Shown in pieces: positions 7,907-16,532 of a stretch of DNA of 29,222 nt (its first letter is position 1; each line of letters opens with the position of its first letter). Under the pieces are notes generated by a model. It did not search any database. It was not told the DNA's origin and saw nothing but the letters and a program-made list of their open reading frames with translations. Both the position numbers and the translations under genes were made by a program. This stretch comes from Burkholderiaceae bacterium (GTDB taxonomy: Bacteria > Pseudomonadota > Gammaproteobacteria > Burkholderiales > Burkholderiaceae). Location of the stretch: contig JASLEM010000291.1 in NCBI GenBank assembly GCA_030151165.1, positions 1 through 29,222 on the forward strand. The letters are read 5' to 3'.

Positions 7907-8998
7907 ATGACCGCCTCCACCGCTTCCGTGATGCGCCAGCACGCAGAGCACCAGTTCGCCGAGGAACTGGCCGAGCTGCGCCGCCAGGACACGCGCGCCC
8001 GCCCCGGCAACTGGGTGCTGTCGCCGTGGGCGGTCGTGCGCTACCTGATGGGGGGCACGCTCGAGAACGGCTTCGAAGTCAGCGCCAAGTACATCGGCGA
8101 CGCGCGCCTGATGGAGATCGCCGTCGCGACGATCGCCACCGACCGCGCGCTGCTGCTGTACGGCGTTCCCGGGACGGCGAAGTCCTGGGTCTCCGAGCAT
8201 CTCGCGGCCGCGATCAGCGGCGACTCCACGATGCTGATCCAGGGCACCGCCGGCACCAGCGAGGAGCAGCTGCGCTACGGCTGGAACTACGCGCAGCTGC
8301 TGGCGAACGGGCCGTCCGAGAAGGCCCTCGTGCCGAGCCCGATGATGAACGCGATGCGGCTCGGCAAGATCGCGCGCGTCGAGGAGCTCACGCGCATCCC
8401 GGCCGACGTGCAGGACAGCCTGATCACGGTGCTTTCCGAGAAGACGCTGCCGATCCCGGAGCTCGCGTCCGAGGTGCAGGCGGTGCGCGGCTTCAGCGTC
8501 ATCGCCACGGCCAACAACCGCGACAAGGGCGTCAACGAACTGTCGGCCGCGCTCAAGCGCCGCTTCAACACGGTGGTGCTGCCGGTGCCGGCGAGCGAGG
8601 AAGACTAGGTCGCGATCGTCGTGAAGCGCGTGGCGGAGATGGGCGTCGCGCTGCAGCTGCCCGCGGAGCCGCCGGCGCTCAAGGAAGTGCGGCGCATCGT
8701 GCAGATCTTCCGCGAGCTGCGCGGCGGCAAGACCGCCGACGGCAAGACGCAGGTGAAGTCCCCGAGCTCGACGCTTTCCACCGCCGAGGCGATCTCCGTC
8801 ATCAACAGCGGGATGGCGCTCGCGGGCCACTTCGGCGACGGCGTGCTGCGTCCGCACGACATGGCGTCCGGCCTGATCGGCGCGGTGATCAAGGATCCGG
8901 TGCAGGACAAGGTCGTCTGGAACGAGTACCTCGAGACCGTCGTCAAGGAGCGCGACGACTGGAAGGATCTGTACCGCGCGTTCCGCGACATGGCCTGA
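7907..8998 (+). pseudogene. MoxR-type AAA+ ATPase interrupted by an in-frame TAG
   Basis: The first 233 residues (7907-8608) hold the AAA core. They include Walker A GVPGTAKS (86-93), a degenerate Walker B in ARVEELTRIPADVQDSL (156-172), sensor 1 in SVIATANNRD (about 197-206) and an arginine finger in ALKRRFN (about 215-221). A TAG at 8606-8608 then stops the frame. The same frame continues directly afterwards with the C-terminal lid, VAIVVKRVAEMG to the TGA at 8996-8998; the first ORF start after the stop is the GTG at 8621. Read through, the protein would be 363 aa, a normal size for this family. No frameshift is needed; a single G-to-T change (GAG to TAG) restores it. MoxR ATPases work as hexamers with VWA partners to remodel or activate client proteins. 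Here the lid would be lost or made as a separate 125-aa fragment. A sequencing error remains possible. Confidence 0.85.
8606..8608 (+). other. In-frame amber codon in the MoxR ATPase gene
   Basis: The codons around it read GCG AGC GAG GAA GAC TAG GTC GCG ATC GTC. The residues before (PASEED) and after (VAIVVKRVAEMG) form one continuous MoxR-like segment, where an acidic residue is expected at the stop position. Both halves keep the codon bias of their neighbours, so any mutation would be recent. A GTG at 8621 could restart translation, but no Shine-Dalgarno precedes it. Confidence 0.85.
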
Positions 8999-9015
8999 CG
9001 CACCGGCCCGTCGTC

Positions 9016-11631
9016 ATGGATGCGAACGACATCGACGCGGCGGCGCCGCCGCTGCTGCCGCCACTGTCCGGGCGGGCGGATGCCACGCCCGCCGCCGAAC
9101 GCCGGCCTGGTGGCGCGACGCACTGGTTCGGCATCCGCCACCACGGCCCGGGTTGCGCGCGCAGCCTGGGGCGCGCGCTCGACGAGCTCCAGCCGGATTG
9201 CGTGCTGGTCGAGGGGCCACCCGAGGCCGACGCGCTACTCGGCTTCGTCCTCGATGAAGCCATGCGCCCGCCGGTCGCGCTGCTGGGCTACTGCCCGGAC
9301 GAGCCGCGGCTGGCCGTCTATCACCCGTTCGCCACGTTCTCGCCCGAGTGGCAGGCCTTGCGCTGGGCGGCCGCACACGGAGCAACCACCCGCTTCATCG
9401 ACCTGCCGCTGGCGCACGAGCTGGCGTTCGAGAAGGCGGCCCGCGACGCGAGGAAGGCCGCCGCCGAGGCTGCCGAAGCGGCGGCCGCAACGGCCGAAGG
9501 CGATGCCGGCGCCGCCGACGGCAACGCGAGCGCCGACACGGAAGCAGGCGCCGACACCTCCGCCCACGCGTCGCCCGTCATCGATGTCGGTGCCGATGTG
9601 GATGCTGACGTCGACCGCGAGCCGGGCGGCGTCGCGACGACGGCCGCGGCGGACGACGCCGACGACGCGCTCGGCCACCGCGATCCGCTCAGCTGGCTCG
9701 CGCGCGCCGCGGGCTACGACGACGGCGAATCGTGGTGGAACCACATGGTCGAGGAACGGGCCGACGGTGCGGAGCTGTTCGAGGCGATCGCGACGGCGAT
9801 GACCTCGCTGCGCGCAGAGATCGGCGACCGCCACGCGACGCCCGAGGCCGCGCGCCGCGAGGCGCAGCGCGAGGCCCACATGCGCCAGTGCGTGCGCGCG
9901 GCGCAGAAGGAAGGCTTCGAGCGCATCGCCGTCGTCTGCGGCGCCTGGCACCTGCCCGCGTTGCGCGACGGCGTCGCGGCCAAGGGCCGGTCGAAGGACG
10001 ACACCGCGCTGCTCAAGGGCCTGCCGAAGGTGAAGGTGCAGTCGACGTGGGTGCCGTGGACGTACCGGCACCTCACGCGTGCCAGCGGCTACGGCGCGGG
10101 CATCGCGTCGCCCGGCTGGTACGAGCACCTCTGGAACACGCACGAGGCGCCGGGCAGGCGCGCGACCGGCTGGCTGGCGCGCGTCGCGCGACTGATGCGC
10201 GAGCGCGAGCTCGATTGCTCGTCGGCCCACCTGATCGAGGCGGCGCGCCTGGCCGACACGCTCGCCGCGCTGCGCGAGCGCCCGGCGCCCGGCCTGCCCG
10301 AGCTGGACGAGGCCAGCCGCACCGTCCTGACCATGGGCGACGATGCCGCGCTGCGGTTCATCCGCGACGCGCTGGTGGTGGGCGACCATCTCGGCGCCGT
10401 GCCGGCCGCGGTACCGACGGTGCCGCTGCAGCGCGACGTCGAAACCCTGCAGAAGCGGCTGCGGCTCAAGCCCGAAGCGCTGCAGAAGACGCTCGATCTC
10501 GACCTGCGCAACGACAACGACCTCGCCCGCAGCCACCTGTTGCACCGGCTCAACCTGCTCGAGGTGCCCTGGGGCAGGGTCGCGAAGGTGGGGCGCGCGG
10601 CGCGCGGCACCTTCCACGAGATCTGGTCGCTGCAATGGCAGCCCGAGTTCGCGCTGCGCCTGATCGAGGCGAGCGTGTGGGGCCAGACGCTCGAACAGGG
10701 CGCCACCGCGCGCGCCATCGCGCGCTGCGCCGAGGCGCGCAACCTGGGCGAGCTGTCCGCGCTGGTCGACCAGGCCTTGCTGGCCGATCTCGATGTCGCC
10801 GTCGCCACCGCGACGAAGGCGCTGGAGGATCGCGCCGCGCTGACCGGCGACGCCGCGCAGTTGCTCGCGACGTTGCCACCGCTGGCCAATGTGTTCCGCT
10901 ACGGCAACGTGCGGCAGACCGATGCGACGCTCGTCGCGCACGTGCTGGACAGCCTGGCGCTGCGGTCGGCGATCGGCCTGCCCGTCGCCTGTTCCGGCAT
11001 CGACGACACCGCCGCCGAGACGCTGCGCGGGCTCGTGCTCGCGGCCCATGCGGCGATCGCGCTGCGCGACGGCGAAGAAGCCACCGCGCGCTGGCGCCAC
11101 GCCCTCGGCCAGGTCGCCGACCAGGCCGGCGCGCACGAGTTGCTGAAAGGCATCTCGACGCGGCTGCTGCTGGACGTCGGCGACTGGTCGGCCGACGATG
11201 CGGCGCGCGCGATGTCGCTGAACCTGTCCGCGGGCGCCGAGCCCGCGCGCGCGGCGGCATGGCTCGAGGGCTTCCTCAATCGCAACGCCGTGGTGCTGCT
11301 GCACGACGCGACGGTGTGGTCGATCGTCGACGACTGGCTCACCCGCCTGACGCACGACCACTTCGTCCACGTGCTGCCGCTGGTGCGCCGCACGTTCGCG
11401 GCGTTCGCGGCGACCGAGCTGCGCGACCTGTCCCAGAAAGCGAAGCAGGCCGCGGCGTCGAGGCCGGGCGCCAACGCGTCTCGCGAAGCCTCGACCGCAA
11501 CCCACGATGCCGGCGAGAGCACGATCGCCGCATGGGACACCGCCCGCGCCGCGCTGCCGCTGCCGCTGCTGCGCGACCTGCTGGGGATCGCGCCGACCGC
11601 GTCCCCGGCGTCCTCCGACGGAGCCGCCTGA
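9016..11631 (+). CDS. DUF5682-type protein with TIKI/TraB/EreA-like motifs
   Basis: The protein has 871 aa. The N-terminal 320 residues contain THWFGIRHHGPGCARSL (35-51), CVLVEGPPEADALL (62-75), a REAHMRQCV motif (285-293) and VVCGAWHLPAL (307-317). The order G-x-x-H, E-G, R-x-x-x-M, G-x-x-H resembles the erythromycin esterase/ChaN/TraB/TIKI superfamily, whose His and Glu residues form the active site; this link is my inference. A low-complexity Ala/Asp/Glu linker (about 143-220) interrupts the domain. The C-terminal two-thirds is helical without recognised motifs. It starts 17 bases after the ATPase gene and its TGA overlaps the VWA ATG (TGATG), so it belongs to the same operon. It could be the effector of the cassette, but no experiment is known to me. 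Confidence 0.82.
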   Translation: MDANDIDAAAPPLLPPLSGRADATPAAERRPGGATHWFGIRHHGPGCARSLGRALDELQPDCVLVEGPPEADALLGFVLDEAMRPPVALLGYCPDEPRLAVYHPFATFSPEWQALRWAAAHGATTRFIDLPLAHELAFEKAARDARKAAAEAAEAAAATAEGDAGAADGNASADTEAGADTSAHASPVIDVGADVDADVDREPGGVATTAAADDADDALGHRDPLSWLARAAGYDDGESWWNHMVEERADGAELFEAIATAMTSLRAEIGDRHATPEAARREAQREAHMRQCVRAAQKEGFERIAVVCGAWHLPALRDGVAAKGRSKDDTALLKGLPKVKVQSTWVPWTYRHLTRASGYGAGIASPGWYEHLWNTHEAPGRRATGWLARVARLMRERELDCSSAHLIEAARLADTLAALRERPAPGLPELDEASRTVLTMGDDAALRFIRDALVVGDHLGAVPAAVPTVPLQRDVETLQKRLRLKPEALQKTLDLDLRNDNDLARSHLLHRLNLLEVPWGRVAKVGRAARGTFHEIWSLQWQPEFALRLIEASVWGQTLEQGATARAIARCAEARNLGELSALVDQALLADLDVAVATATKALEDRAALTGDAAQLLATLPPLANVFRYGNVRQTDATLVAHVLDSLALRSAIGLPVACSGIDDTAAETLRGLVLAAHAAIALRDGEEATARWRHALGQVADQAGAHELLKGISTRLLLDVGDWSADDAARAMSLNLSAGAEPARAAAWLEGFLNRNAVVLLHDATVWSIVDDWLTRLTHDHFVHVLPLVRRTFAAFAATELRDLSQKAKQAAASRPGANASREASTATHDAGESTIAAWDTARAALPLPLLRDLLGIAPTASPASSDGAA

Positions 11632-12818
11632 TGGATACGGACCAGGAACGCGAACGACTGGCCCGGTGGCGCCTCGTGATCGGCAACGAGGCCGAGGCTG
11701 CGTGCGGCTCGCTCGCCGGGGCGGCGATCGACATGGACCAGGCGCTAACGGCGCTCTACGACGCGCAAGGCCAGGCCGGAGGCCTCGGGGGTGGCAAGGG
11801 GCGCGGAGGCCGCGGGGCTTCGCAACCGAGCGTCGCGCGCTGGCTGGGCGACATCCGCAAGTATTTCCCGAGCTCGGTCGTGCAGGTGATGCAGCACGAC
11901 GCGCTGCAGCGGCTCAACCTGCGCGAGATGTTGCTGCAGCCCGAGATGCTGCGCAGCGCGCAGCCGGACGTGCATCTCGTCGCGAGCCTGATCGCGTTGT
12001 CGCGCGTGATTCCGGCCGGCACGAAGGACACCGCGCGGCAGGTGGTGCGGCGCGTCGTCGACGACCTGATGAAGCGCCTCGAGGAACCGATGCGCTCGGC
12101 GATCAGCGGCGCGCTCGATCGCAGCCAGCGCAACCGCCGCCCGCGCCATGCCGAGATCGACTGGCACCGCACGATCCGCGCCAACCTCCGGCACTGGCAG
12201 CCGGCGTACCGCACCGTGGTGCCCGAGACGCTGCACGGCTACGGCCGCAAGGCGCGCAAGCCCCAGCGCGAGATCATCCTGTGCATCGACCAGAGCGGCT
12301 CGATGGCGAACTCCGTCGTCTACGCGAGCATCTTCGGCGCGGTGATGGCGTCGCTGCCGGCAGTGTCGACACGGCTCGTCGTCTTCGACACCGCCGTCGT
12401 CGATCTTTCCGACCAGCTCGACGACCCGGTCGAACTGCTCTTCGGCGTACAACTGGGCGGCGGCACCGACATCGACGGGGCCGTCAGTTACTGCGAGTCC
12501 ATCATCCGCGAGCCGCGCAACACGATCCTCGTGCTGATCTCCGACCTGTACGAAGGCGGCGTCGAGGCCAACCTGCTGCGGCGCGCGATGGCGCTCGTCG
12601 AAAGCGGCGTCCAGTGCATCACGCTGCTGGCGCTCAGCGACGAGGGCCGGCCCGCGTACGACCATGCCCTGGCAGCGAAGCTCGCCGCGATCGGCATGCC
12701 GTCGTTCGCCTGCACGCCGGACGCCTTCCCCGCGCTGATGGCCGCCGCGATCCGACGCGACGACGTCGCGGAATGGGCCGCGGCGAACGGCCTGGTGAAC
12801 AGCCCGAACGCGCGCTGA
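11631..12818 (+). CDS. VWA-domain protein with intact MIDAS, MoxR partner
   Basis: This 395-aa protein has a helical N-terminal half with a Gly-rich linker at about 49-62, then a von Willebrand factor A domain. The metal-ion-dependent adhesion site is complete: DQSGSM (220-225), GGGTDI with T279, and SDLYEGG with D305. VWA proteins of this kind pair with MoxR AAA+ ATPases and bind clients through the metal site. The start ATG at 11631 shares bases with the stop of the upstream DUF5682 gene. It is the last gene of the cassette; the tautomerase that follows has its own ribosome binding site and looks independent. The gene itself is intact although the ATPase gene is broken. Confidence 0.88.
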   Translation: MDTDQERERLARWRLVIGNEAEAACGSLAGAAIDMDQALTALYDAQGQAGGLGGGKGRGGRGASQPSVARWLGDIRKYFPSSVVQVMQHDALQRLNLREMLLQPEMLRSAQPDVHLVASLIALSRVIPAGTKDTARQVVRRVVDDLMKRLEEPMRSAISGALDRSQRNRRPRHAEIDWHRTIRANLRHWQPAYRTVVPETLHGYGRKARKPQREIILCIDQSGSMANSVVYASIFGAVMASLPAVSTRLVVFDTAVVDLSDQLDDPVELLFGVQLGGGTDIDGAVSYCESIIREPRNTILVLISDLYEGGVEANLLRRAMALVESGVQCITLLALSDEGRPAYDHALAAKLAAIGMPSFACTPDAFPALMAAAIRRDDVAEWAAANGLVNSPNAR

Positions 12819-12920
12819 GCGGACGTCGCGAACGGACGCCCCTTGTCCTCCCCGCCCGCCGGCCTCGAAACCCGCGCCGCCGACGTCGCCGGCGCTTCTC
12901 CTGGAGAATCGGCGCACACC

Positions 12921-12926
12921 AAGGAG
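12921..12926 (+). promoter_or_regulatory. Shine-Dalgarno site of the tautomerase gene
   Basis: AAGGAG with seven bases to the ATG is one of the best ribosome binding sites in the window, which contrasts with the coupled starts of the cassette before it. Confidence 0.7.
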
Positions 12927-12933
12927 CCTCGAC

Positions 12934-13314
12934 ATGCCTCTCGTCCGCATCGACATGCCCGCCGGCAAATCCGCCGACTTCCGCCAGACCGTCGGCGACG
13001 TGATCTACGACGCGATGGTGGCGACGATCAACGTCCCCGCCAACGACCGCTTCCAGATCTTCACCGAGCACGCGCCGGGCACGCTCGTGGCCGACCCGAC
13101 CTACATGGGCATCGCGCGCTCGCCCGAGTGCATGATCATCCAGGTCACGCTGAACGCGGGCCGCACGACGGCGATGAAGAAGGTCTTCTACACGACGATC
13201 GCCGACGGCCTGCACGAGAAGCTGGGCGTGCGCCGCGAGGACGTGTTCATCAGCCTCGTCGAGGTGAGCAAGGAGAACTGGTCGTTCGGCAACGGCGAGG
13301 CGCAGTACGCCTGA
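12934..13314 (+). CDS. Tautomerase-family protein
   Basis: A 126-aa protein beginning M-P-L-V-R-I-D-M-P. The proline after the initiator Met is the expected catalytic N-terminal base of the tautomerase (4-oxalocrotonate tautomerase/MIF) superfamily. The length and the sequence style (GMPAGKS-type loop, VTLNAGRTTAMKKVFY, LGVRREDVFISLVEVSKENWSFGNG) fit the longer Tautomerase_2 group, not the 60-aa 4-OT. Members act on small keto acids or are uncharacterised. A strong AAGGAG at 12921-12926, seven bases before the ATG, fixes the start. It sits alone between the VWA gene and the convergent hybrid kinase gene. Confidence 0.9.
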   Translation: MPLVRIDMPAGKSADFRQTVGDVIYDAMVATINVPANDRFQIFTEHAPGTLVADPTYMGIARSPECMIIQVTLNAGRTTAMKKVFYTTIADGLHEKLGVRREDVFISLVEVSKENWSFGNGEAQYA

Positions 13315-13351
13315 GCGGCGGCGGCTTCGCGCGCGCGTCACGCGGCGGCGG

Positions 13352-15850
13352 TCACTTTCCCGGCAGCGTCCGGATCAGCTCGATCAGGCCCTCGACGTCC
13401 ACCGGCTTGACGAAGTGATGGTCGAAGCCGGCCTCCGCGGAGCGCCGGCGATCCTCGTGCTGGCCCCAGCCGCTGAGCGCGATCAGCGAGACGTCCTCGC
13501 CCCCGGGCAGCGCGCGGATCTCGCGGGCGGCCTCGAGGCCGTTCATCTTCGGCATGCCGATGTCCATCAGCACGATGGACGGCCGCCAGGTGCGCACGCG
13601 CTGCACGGCGTCGACGCCGTCGTGCACCGTCGCGACGTGGAAGCCGAGCATCTGCAGCACCTGCGCCAGGCTCTCGGCGGCGTCGACGTTGTCGTCGACC
13701 ACCAGCAGCCGCTGGCCGTTCGTGGGCTCGGCGGCGAGCGCGTGGCCGGCGGCCGGCTCGGTGCGCGTCGCGGTGTCGCGGATCAGCGGCAGCCGCACGA
13801 CGAAGGTGCAGCCCAGGCCGGCCCCTCCGCTCGCCGCGGTGACGCTGCCGCCGTGCATGTCGACGAGCCGCTTCACCAGCGCGAGCCCGATGCCCAGGCC
13901 GCCCTGCGAGCGTTCCATCGAGCGGTCGACCTGCGCGAACATGTCGAACACGCGCGGCAGCATGTCCTTCGCGATGCCGATGCCCGAGTCGACGACGCTG
14001 ATCACCGCCTCGTCGCCCTCGCGTCCCGCCGACACCTGGATGTGGCCGCCCGCCGGCGTGTACTTGGCGGCGTTGTTCAACAGGTTCGCGATGATCTGGC
14101 TGAGGCGCGTGACGTCGGCGTCGACGAGCAGCGCGCGCGGCGGCGCCAGCTTCAGCGTGAGGTCGTGCCGGCCGGCGTCGATCAGCGGGCGGCTGGTCTC
14201 GACGGCGGTCATCACGACGTCCGACACGTCCGCCTGCTCGAGCCGCAGTTCGACCTTGCCCTGGCTGATGCGGCTGACGTCGAGCAGGTCGTCGACGAGG
14301 TGCACCATCTGGCGCAGCTGCCGCTCGATGATCTTGCGCGCGTTCTCGTGCATCGCCTCGTCGCGCGTGAGGTGCATCAGCTGCACCGCGTTGCGGATCG
14401 GCGCGAGCGGGTTGCGCAGCTCGTGCGCGAGGGTCGCGAGGAATTCGTCCTTGCGCACGTCGGCGTCGCGCAGCGCGGCCTCGATGTGCTTGCGCGCGGT
14501 GATGTCCGCGATGATGCCGAGGAAGCGCAGGCGGGCGGCGTCCGACGCGTCGACGCTGGCCGACACGTACGCGCTGCCGTGCACGTCGATCCAGTGCACG
14601 CTGCCGTCGGGCCAGACGACGCGGCAGTCGAACTCGATGTCCTCGCGCGACTCGAAGCAGCGCGCCACGAGCGCGCGCACGCGCTCGCGGTCGCCCTCGT
14701 GCACGTGCGCCAGCAGCATGTCGAGGTTCCATCCGGGCACCGGCGCGTCGTAGCCGAAGCAGCGGTCGTACAGCGAAGAATGGCGGCACGCGCCGGTCGC
14801 GACGTCGATCTCCCACTCGCCCACGTGCGCCGCCGCGAGCGTGAACTCGAGCCGCGTCTTGCTCTCGCGCAGGGCGGCGTCGATGGCCTCCTGGTCGGTG
14901 ATGTTGGACGCGATCGACAGCACCGACTCGACGCTGCCGTCCGGCGCGAACTCGGGGATCAGGCGCGACGAGAACACCAGCGGCGTGCCGTCGGCGCCCG
15001 TGAAGCGGAACTTGATGCGGTCGACCTGCCCGGTCGCGAAGACGCGCTCGAACACGCCGGCCCATTCGTCGCACAGATCCGCGGGCATGCCCAGCTCGCG
15101 GTTCGTCCGGCCGATGTGCGCGGCCGCGGGGATGCCGCTGTAGCGCTCGATCACCGGGCTCACGTAGAGATGGCGCAGCTGGCGATCCATGCGCGCGAAG
15201 ATGTCCGGCGCGTTCTCGACCAACGTCGCGAACTGGCGCTCGCGCTGCGCCAGCGCCGCGGCGGACTCGGCCAGCGTGGCCTGTGCGCGCACGCGCTCGC
15301 CGACGTCGCGGATCACGGCGAGCACGCCCAGCGGATGCTGCGCCGTGTCCTTCAGCAGCGACAGCGTCGACTCGACGTTCAGCTCGCGTCCGTCCATGCA
15401 CACGTGCACCGATTCGTAGCGATAGCTGCCGAGCGTCTGCAGGTGTTCGCGCGCGTGCGACGCGTGGCGCGCGTCGGGCCAGCGCTCCTGGTACAGCTCG
15501 CTGCGCGGCCGGCCGAGCATCTGCGACGCGTCGCAGCCGTACTGCGCCTCGGCCGCCGGGTTCATGAAGATCAGGTGGCCGCCTTCGTCGAACGCGAGCA
15601 CGGCGTCCTGCATCTGCGCGAGCACGCCCTTGCGCATCTCGTTGCTCGCGGCGTTGGCCGAGTCGAGCGTGTAGATGTCCTCGCCGACGATCAGCGCGTC
15701 CACGTCACCGTCGCGGATCGCCGCGAGCGTGTCCTCGGCCTCGTGCAGGCGAAGCTCGGCGTCGGCGAGCGCGCGCCGCAGCCGCGCGAGTTCGCCGTCC
15801 GGATCCGGCGCCGCGCCGGACGGCTCGCGATCGAAGGCGTCCGCACTCAT
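13352..15850 (-). CDS. PAS hybrid histidine kinase of the Kai operon
   Basis: The 832-aa protein has no membrane segment, so it is cytosolic. In order it has a short coiled coil with DTLAAIRDGDVDALIVGE (about 40-57), a PAS domain (about 75-185), a second PAS (about 205-320), a PAS_3-like domain (about 330-455), HisKA with H476 in FLATLAHELRNPLAPI, a HATPase with an NLLNNAAKYTP N-box and G-boxes, and a C-terminal receiver domain with D763 in VLMDIGMPKMNG. All phosphorelay residues are present. The first PAS-linked segment is typical of kinases encoded next to kaiC in non-cyanobacteria. It starts 25 bases after kaiB2 in the same direction. It probably reads or reports the KaiC state. It lacks the KaiB-like sensor domain of SasA, so the way it touches KaiC is unknown. 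Confidence 0.92.
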   Translation of the reverse strand: MSADAFDREPSGAAPDPDGELARLRRALADAELRLHEAEDTLAAIRDGDVDALIVGEDIYTLDSANAASNEMRKGVLAQMQDAVLAFDEGGHLIFMNPAAEAQYGCDASQMLGRPRSELYQERWPDARHASHAREHLQTLGSYRYESVHVCMDGRELNVESTLSLLKDTAQHPLGVLAVIRDVGERVRAQATLAESAAALAQRERQFATLVENAPDIFARMDRQLRHLYVSPVIERYSGIPAAAHIGRTNRELGMPADLCDEWAGVFERVFATGQVDRIKFRFTGADGTPLVFSSRLIPEFAPDGSVESVLSIASNITDQEAIDAALRESKTRLEFTLAAAHVGEWEIDVATGACRHSSLYDRCFGYDAPVPGWNLDMLLAHVHEGDRERVRALVARCFESREDIEFDCRVVWPDGSVHWIDVHGSAYVSASVDASDAARLRFLGIIADITARKHIEAALRDADVRKDEFLATLAHELRNPLAPIRNAVQLMHLTRDEAMHENARKIIERQLRQMVHLVDDLLDVSRISQGKVELRLEQADVSDVVMTAVETSRPLIDAGRHDLTLKLAPPRALLVDADVTRLSQIIANLLNNAAKYTPAGGHIQVSAGREGDEAVISVVDSGIGIAKDMLPRVFDMFAQVDRSMERSQGGLGIGLALVKRLVDMHGGSVTAASGGAGLGCTFVVRLPLIRDTATRTEPAAGHALAAEPTNGQRLLVVDDNVDAAESLAQVLQMLGFHVATVHDGVDAVQRVRTWRPSIVLMDIGMPKMNGLEAAREIRALPGGEDVSLIALSGWGQHEDRRRSAEAGFDHHFVKPVDVEGLIELIRTLPGK

Positions 15851-15875
15851 GCCGCGTTTCCTTGCGTCCGGCCGC

Positions 15876-16169
15876 TCAGCGCGCCATCGGGACTTCGAGC
15901 CCCTTCAGCACGCGCGCGACGTCGGACATGTCGCCGATGATGCGGCGCGGCGGCCGCGGCTCGAGGCGCAGCAGCGTCGGCGCGCAGATGATCTGGTCGG
16001 CGGCGGCCTGCGCGACGTGGTCCGCGATGTTGACGATCTCGAGCGAGTAGCGGTCGCGCAGGTGCTCCTCGAGGATGCGCCGCGTGTTCACGATCGCGCG
16101 CGCCGACTTCGGCGTGGCGTCCGTCACGTAGAGACGAAGGACGTAGCGGCCCGGATCGGGTGTGGCCAT
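15876..16169 (-). CDS. kaiB: KaiB-family protein, second copy
   Basis: The 97-aa protein has the thioredoxin-like KaiB fold signature: RYVLRLYVTDATPKSARAIV, a DRYSLEIVNIADHV strand, QIICAPTLLRLEPRPPRRIIGD and a final VARVLKGLEV strand. KaiB proteins bind KaiC, in cyanobacteria after a fold switch. It lies six bases after the first kaiB on the same strand. The two copies are clearly different in sequence, so this is an old duplication and not a recent tandem copy. The start ATG at 16169 gives the usual KaiB length of about 100 residues. Its specific job beside the other KaiB is not known. Confidence 0.92.
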   Translation of the reverse strand: MATPDPGRYVLRLYVTDATPKSARAIVNTRRILEEHLRDRYSLEIVNIADHVAQAAADQIICAPTLLRLEPRPPRRIIGDMSDVARVLKGLEVPMAR

Positions 16170-16175
16170 GCCGGC

Positions 16176-16532
16176 CTATCGGAGCGGCTGGACGTCGAGA
16201 CCGACCAGCACGCGCTCTTCGTTGGACAGGTCGCCGATGATCTTGCGGATCGGCTCCGGGAACTTGCGCACCAGCGTCGGCACCGCGAGGATCTGGTCGC
16301 CTGCCGCGAGCCGCGGGTTGACGAGCAGGTCGACGACCTCGATCGAGTAGCGGCCCGCGAGGTGTTCCTCGCAGACCCGCTTGAGGTTGTCGAGCGCGGC
16401 GATCGACTTCGCGGTCTCGCCGGCGACGTACAGCCGCAGCTGCCACTCGGCCGGGCCGCCCTTGCGCGCGGTGTCGTTCGCGGCGTCGCCGGCGGGGTCC
16501 GCCGGCTTGGTCTTCGTGGCCTTGGCGTTCAC
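16176..16532 (-). CDS. kaiB: KaiB-family protein, first copy, with N-terminal extension
   Basis: This 118-aa protein starts at a GTG that overlaps the kaiC stop in GTGA, so translation is coupled to kaiC. The first 30 residues are a Lys/Ala/Asp-rich, probably disordered tail. The KaiB core follows: [18 protein letters not shown], the [16 protein letters not shown] strand, [20 protein letters not shown] and [17 protein letters not shown]. The PxPxRxxIGD block matches canonical KaiB. A longer open frame runs upstream through kaiC in another frame and is spurious. It is the copy more similar to the cyanobacterial consensus, so it is the likelier direct KaiC partner. Confidence 0.92.
   Translation of the reverse strand: MNAKATKTKPADPAGDAANDTARKGGPAEWQLRLYVAGETAKSIAALDNLKRVCEEHLAGRYSIEVVDLLVNPRLAAGDQILAVPTLVRKFPEPIRKIIGDLSNEERVLVGLDVQPLR

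Noticed and set aside
8606..8608. The TAG as a pyrrolysine or other programmed recoding site
   Set aside because: No recoding gene or downstream structure is visible, and neither the protein family nor the organism type suggests recoding; a mutation or sequence error is simpler.
13415..15940. An 841-codon open frame on the plus strand opposite the hybrid kinase
   Set aside because: It is His/Arg/Val-rich, lacks any domain, and lies fully antisense to a kinase with all its motifs.
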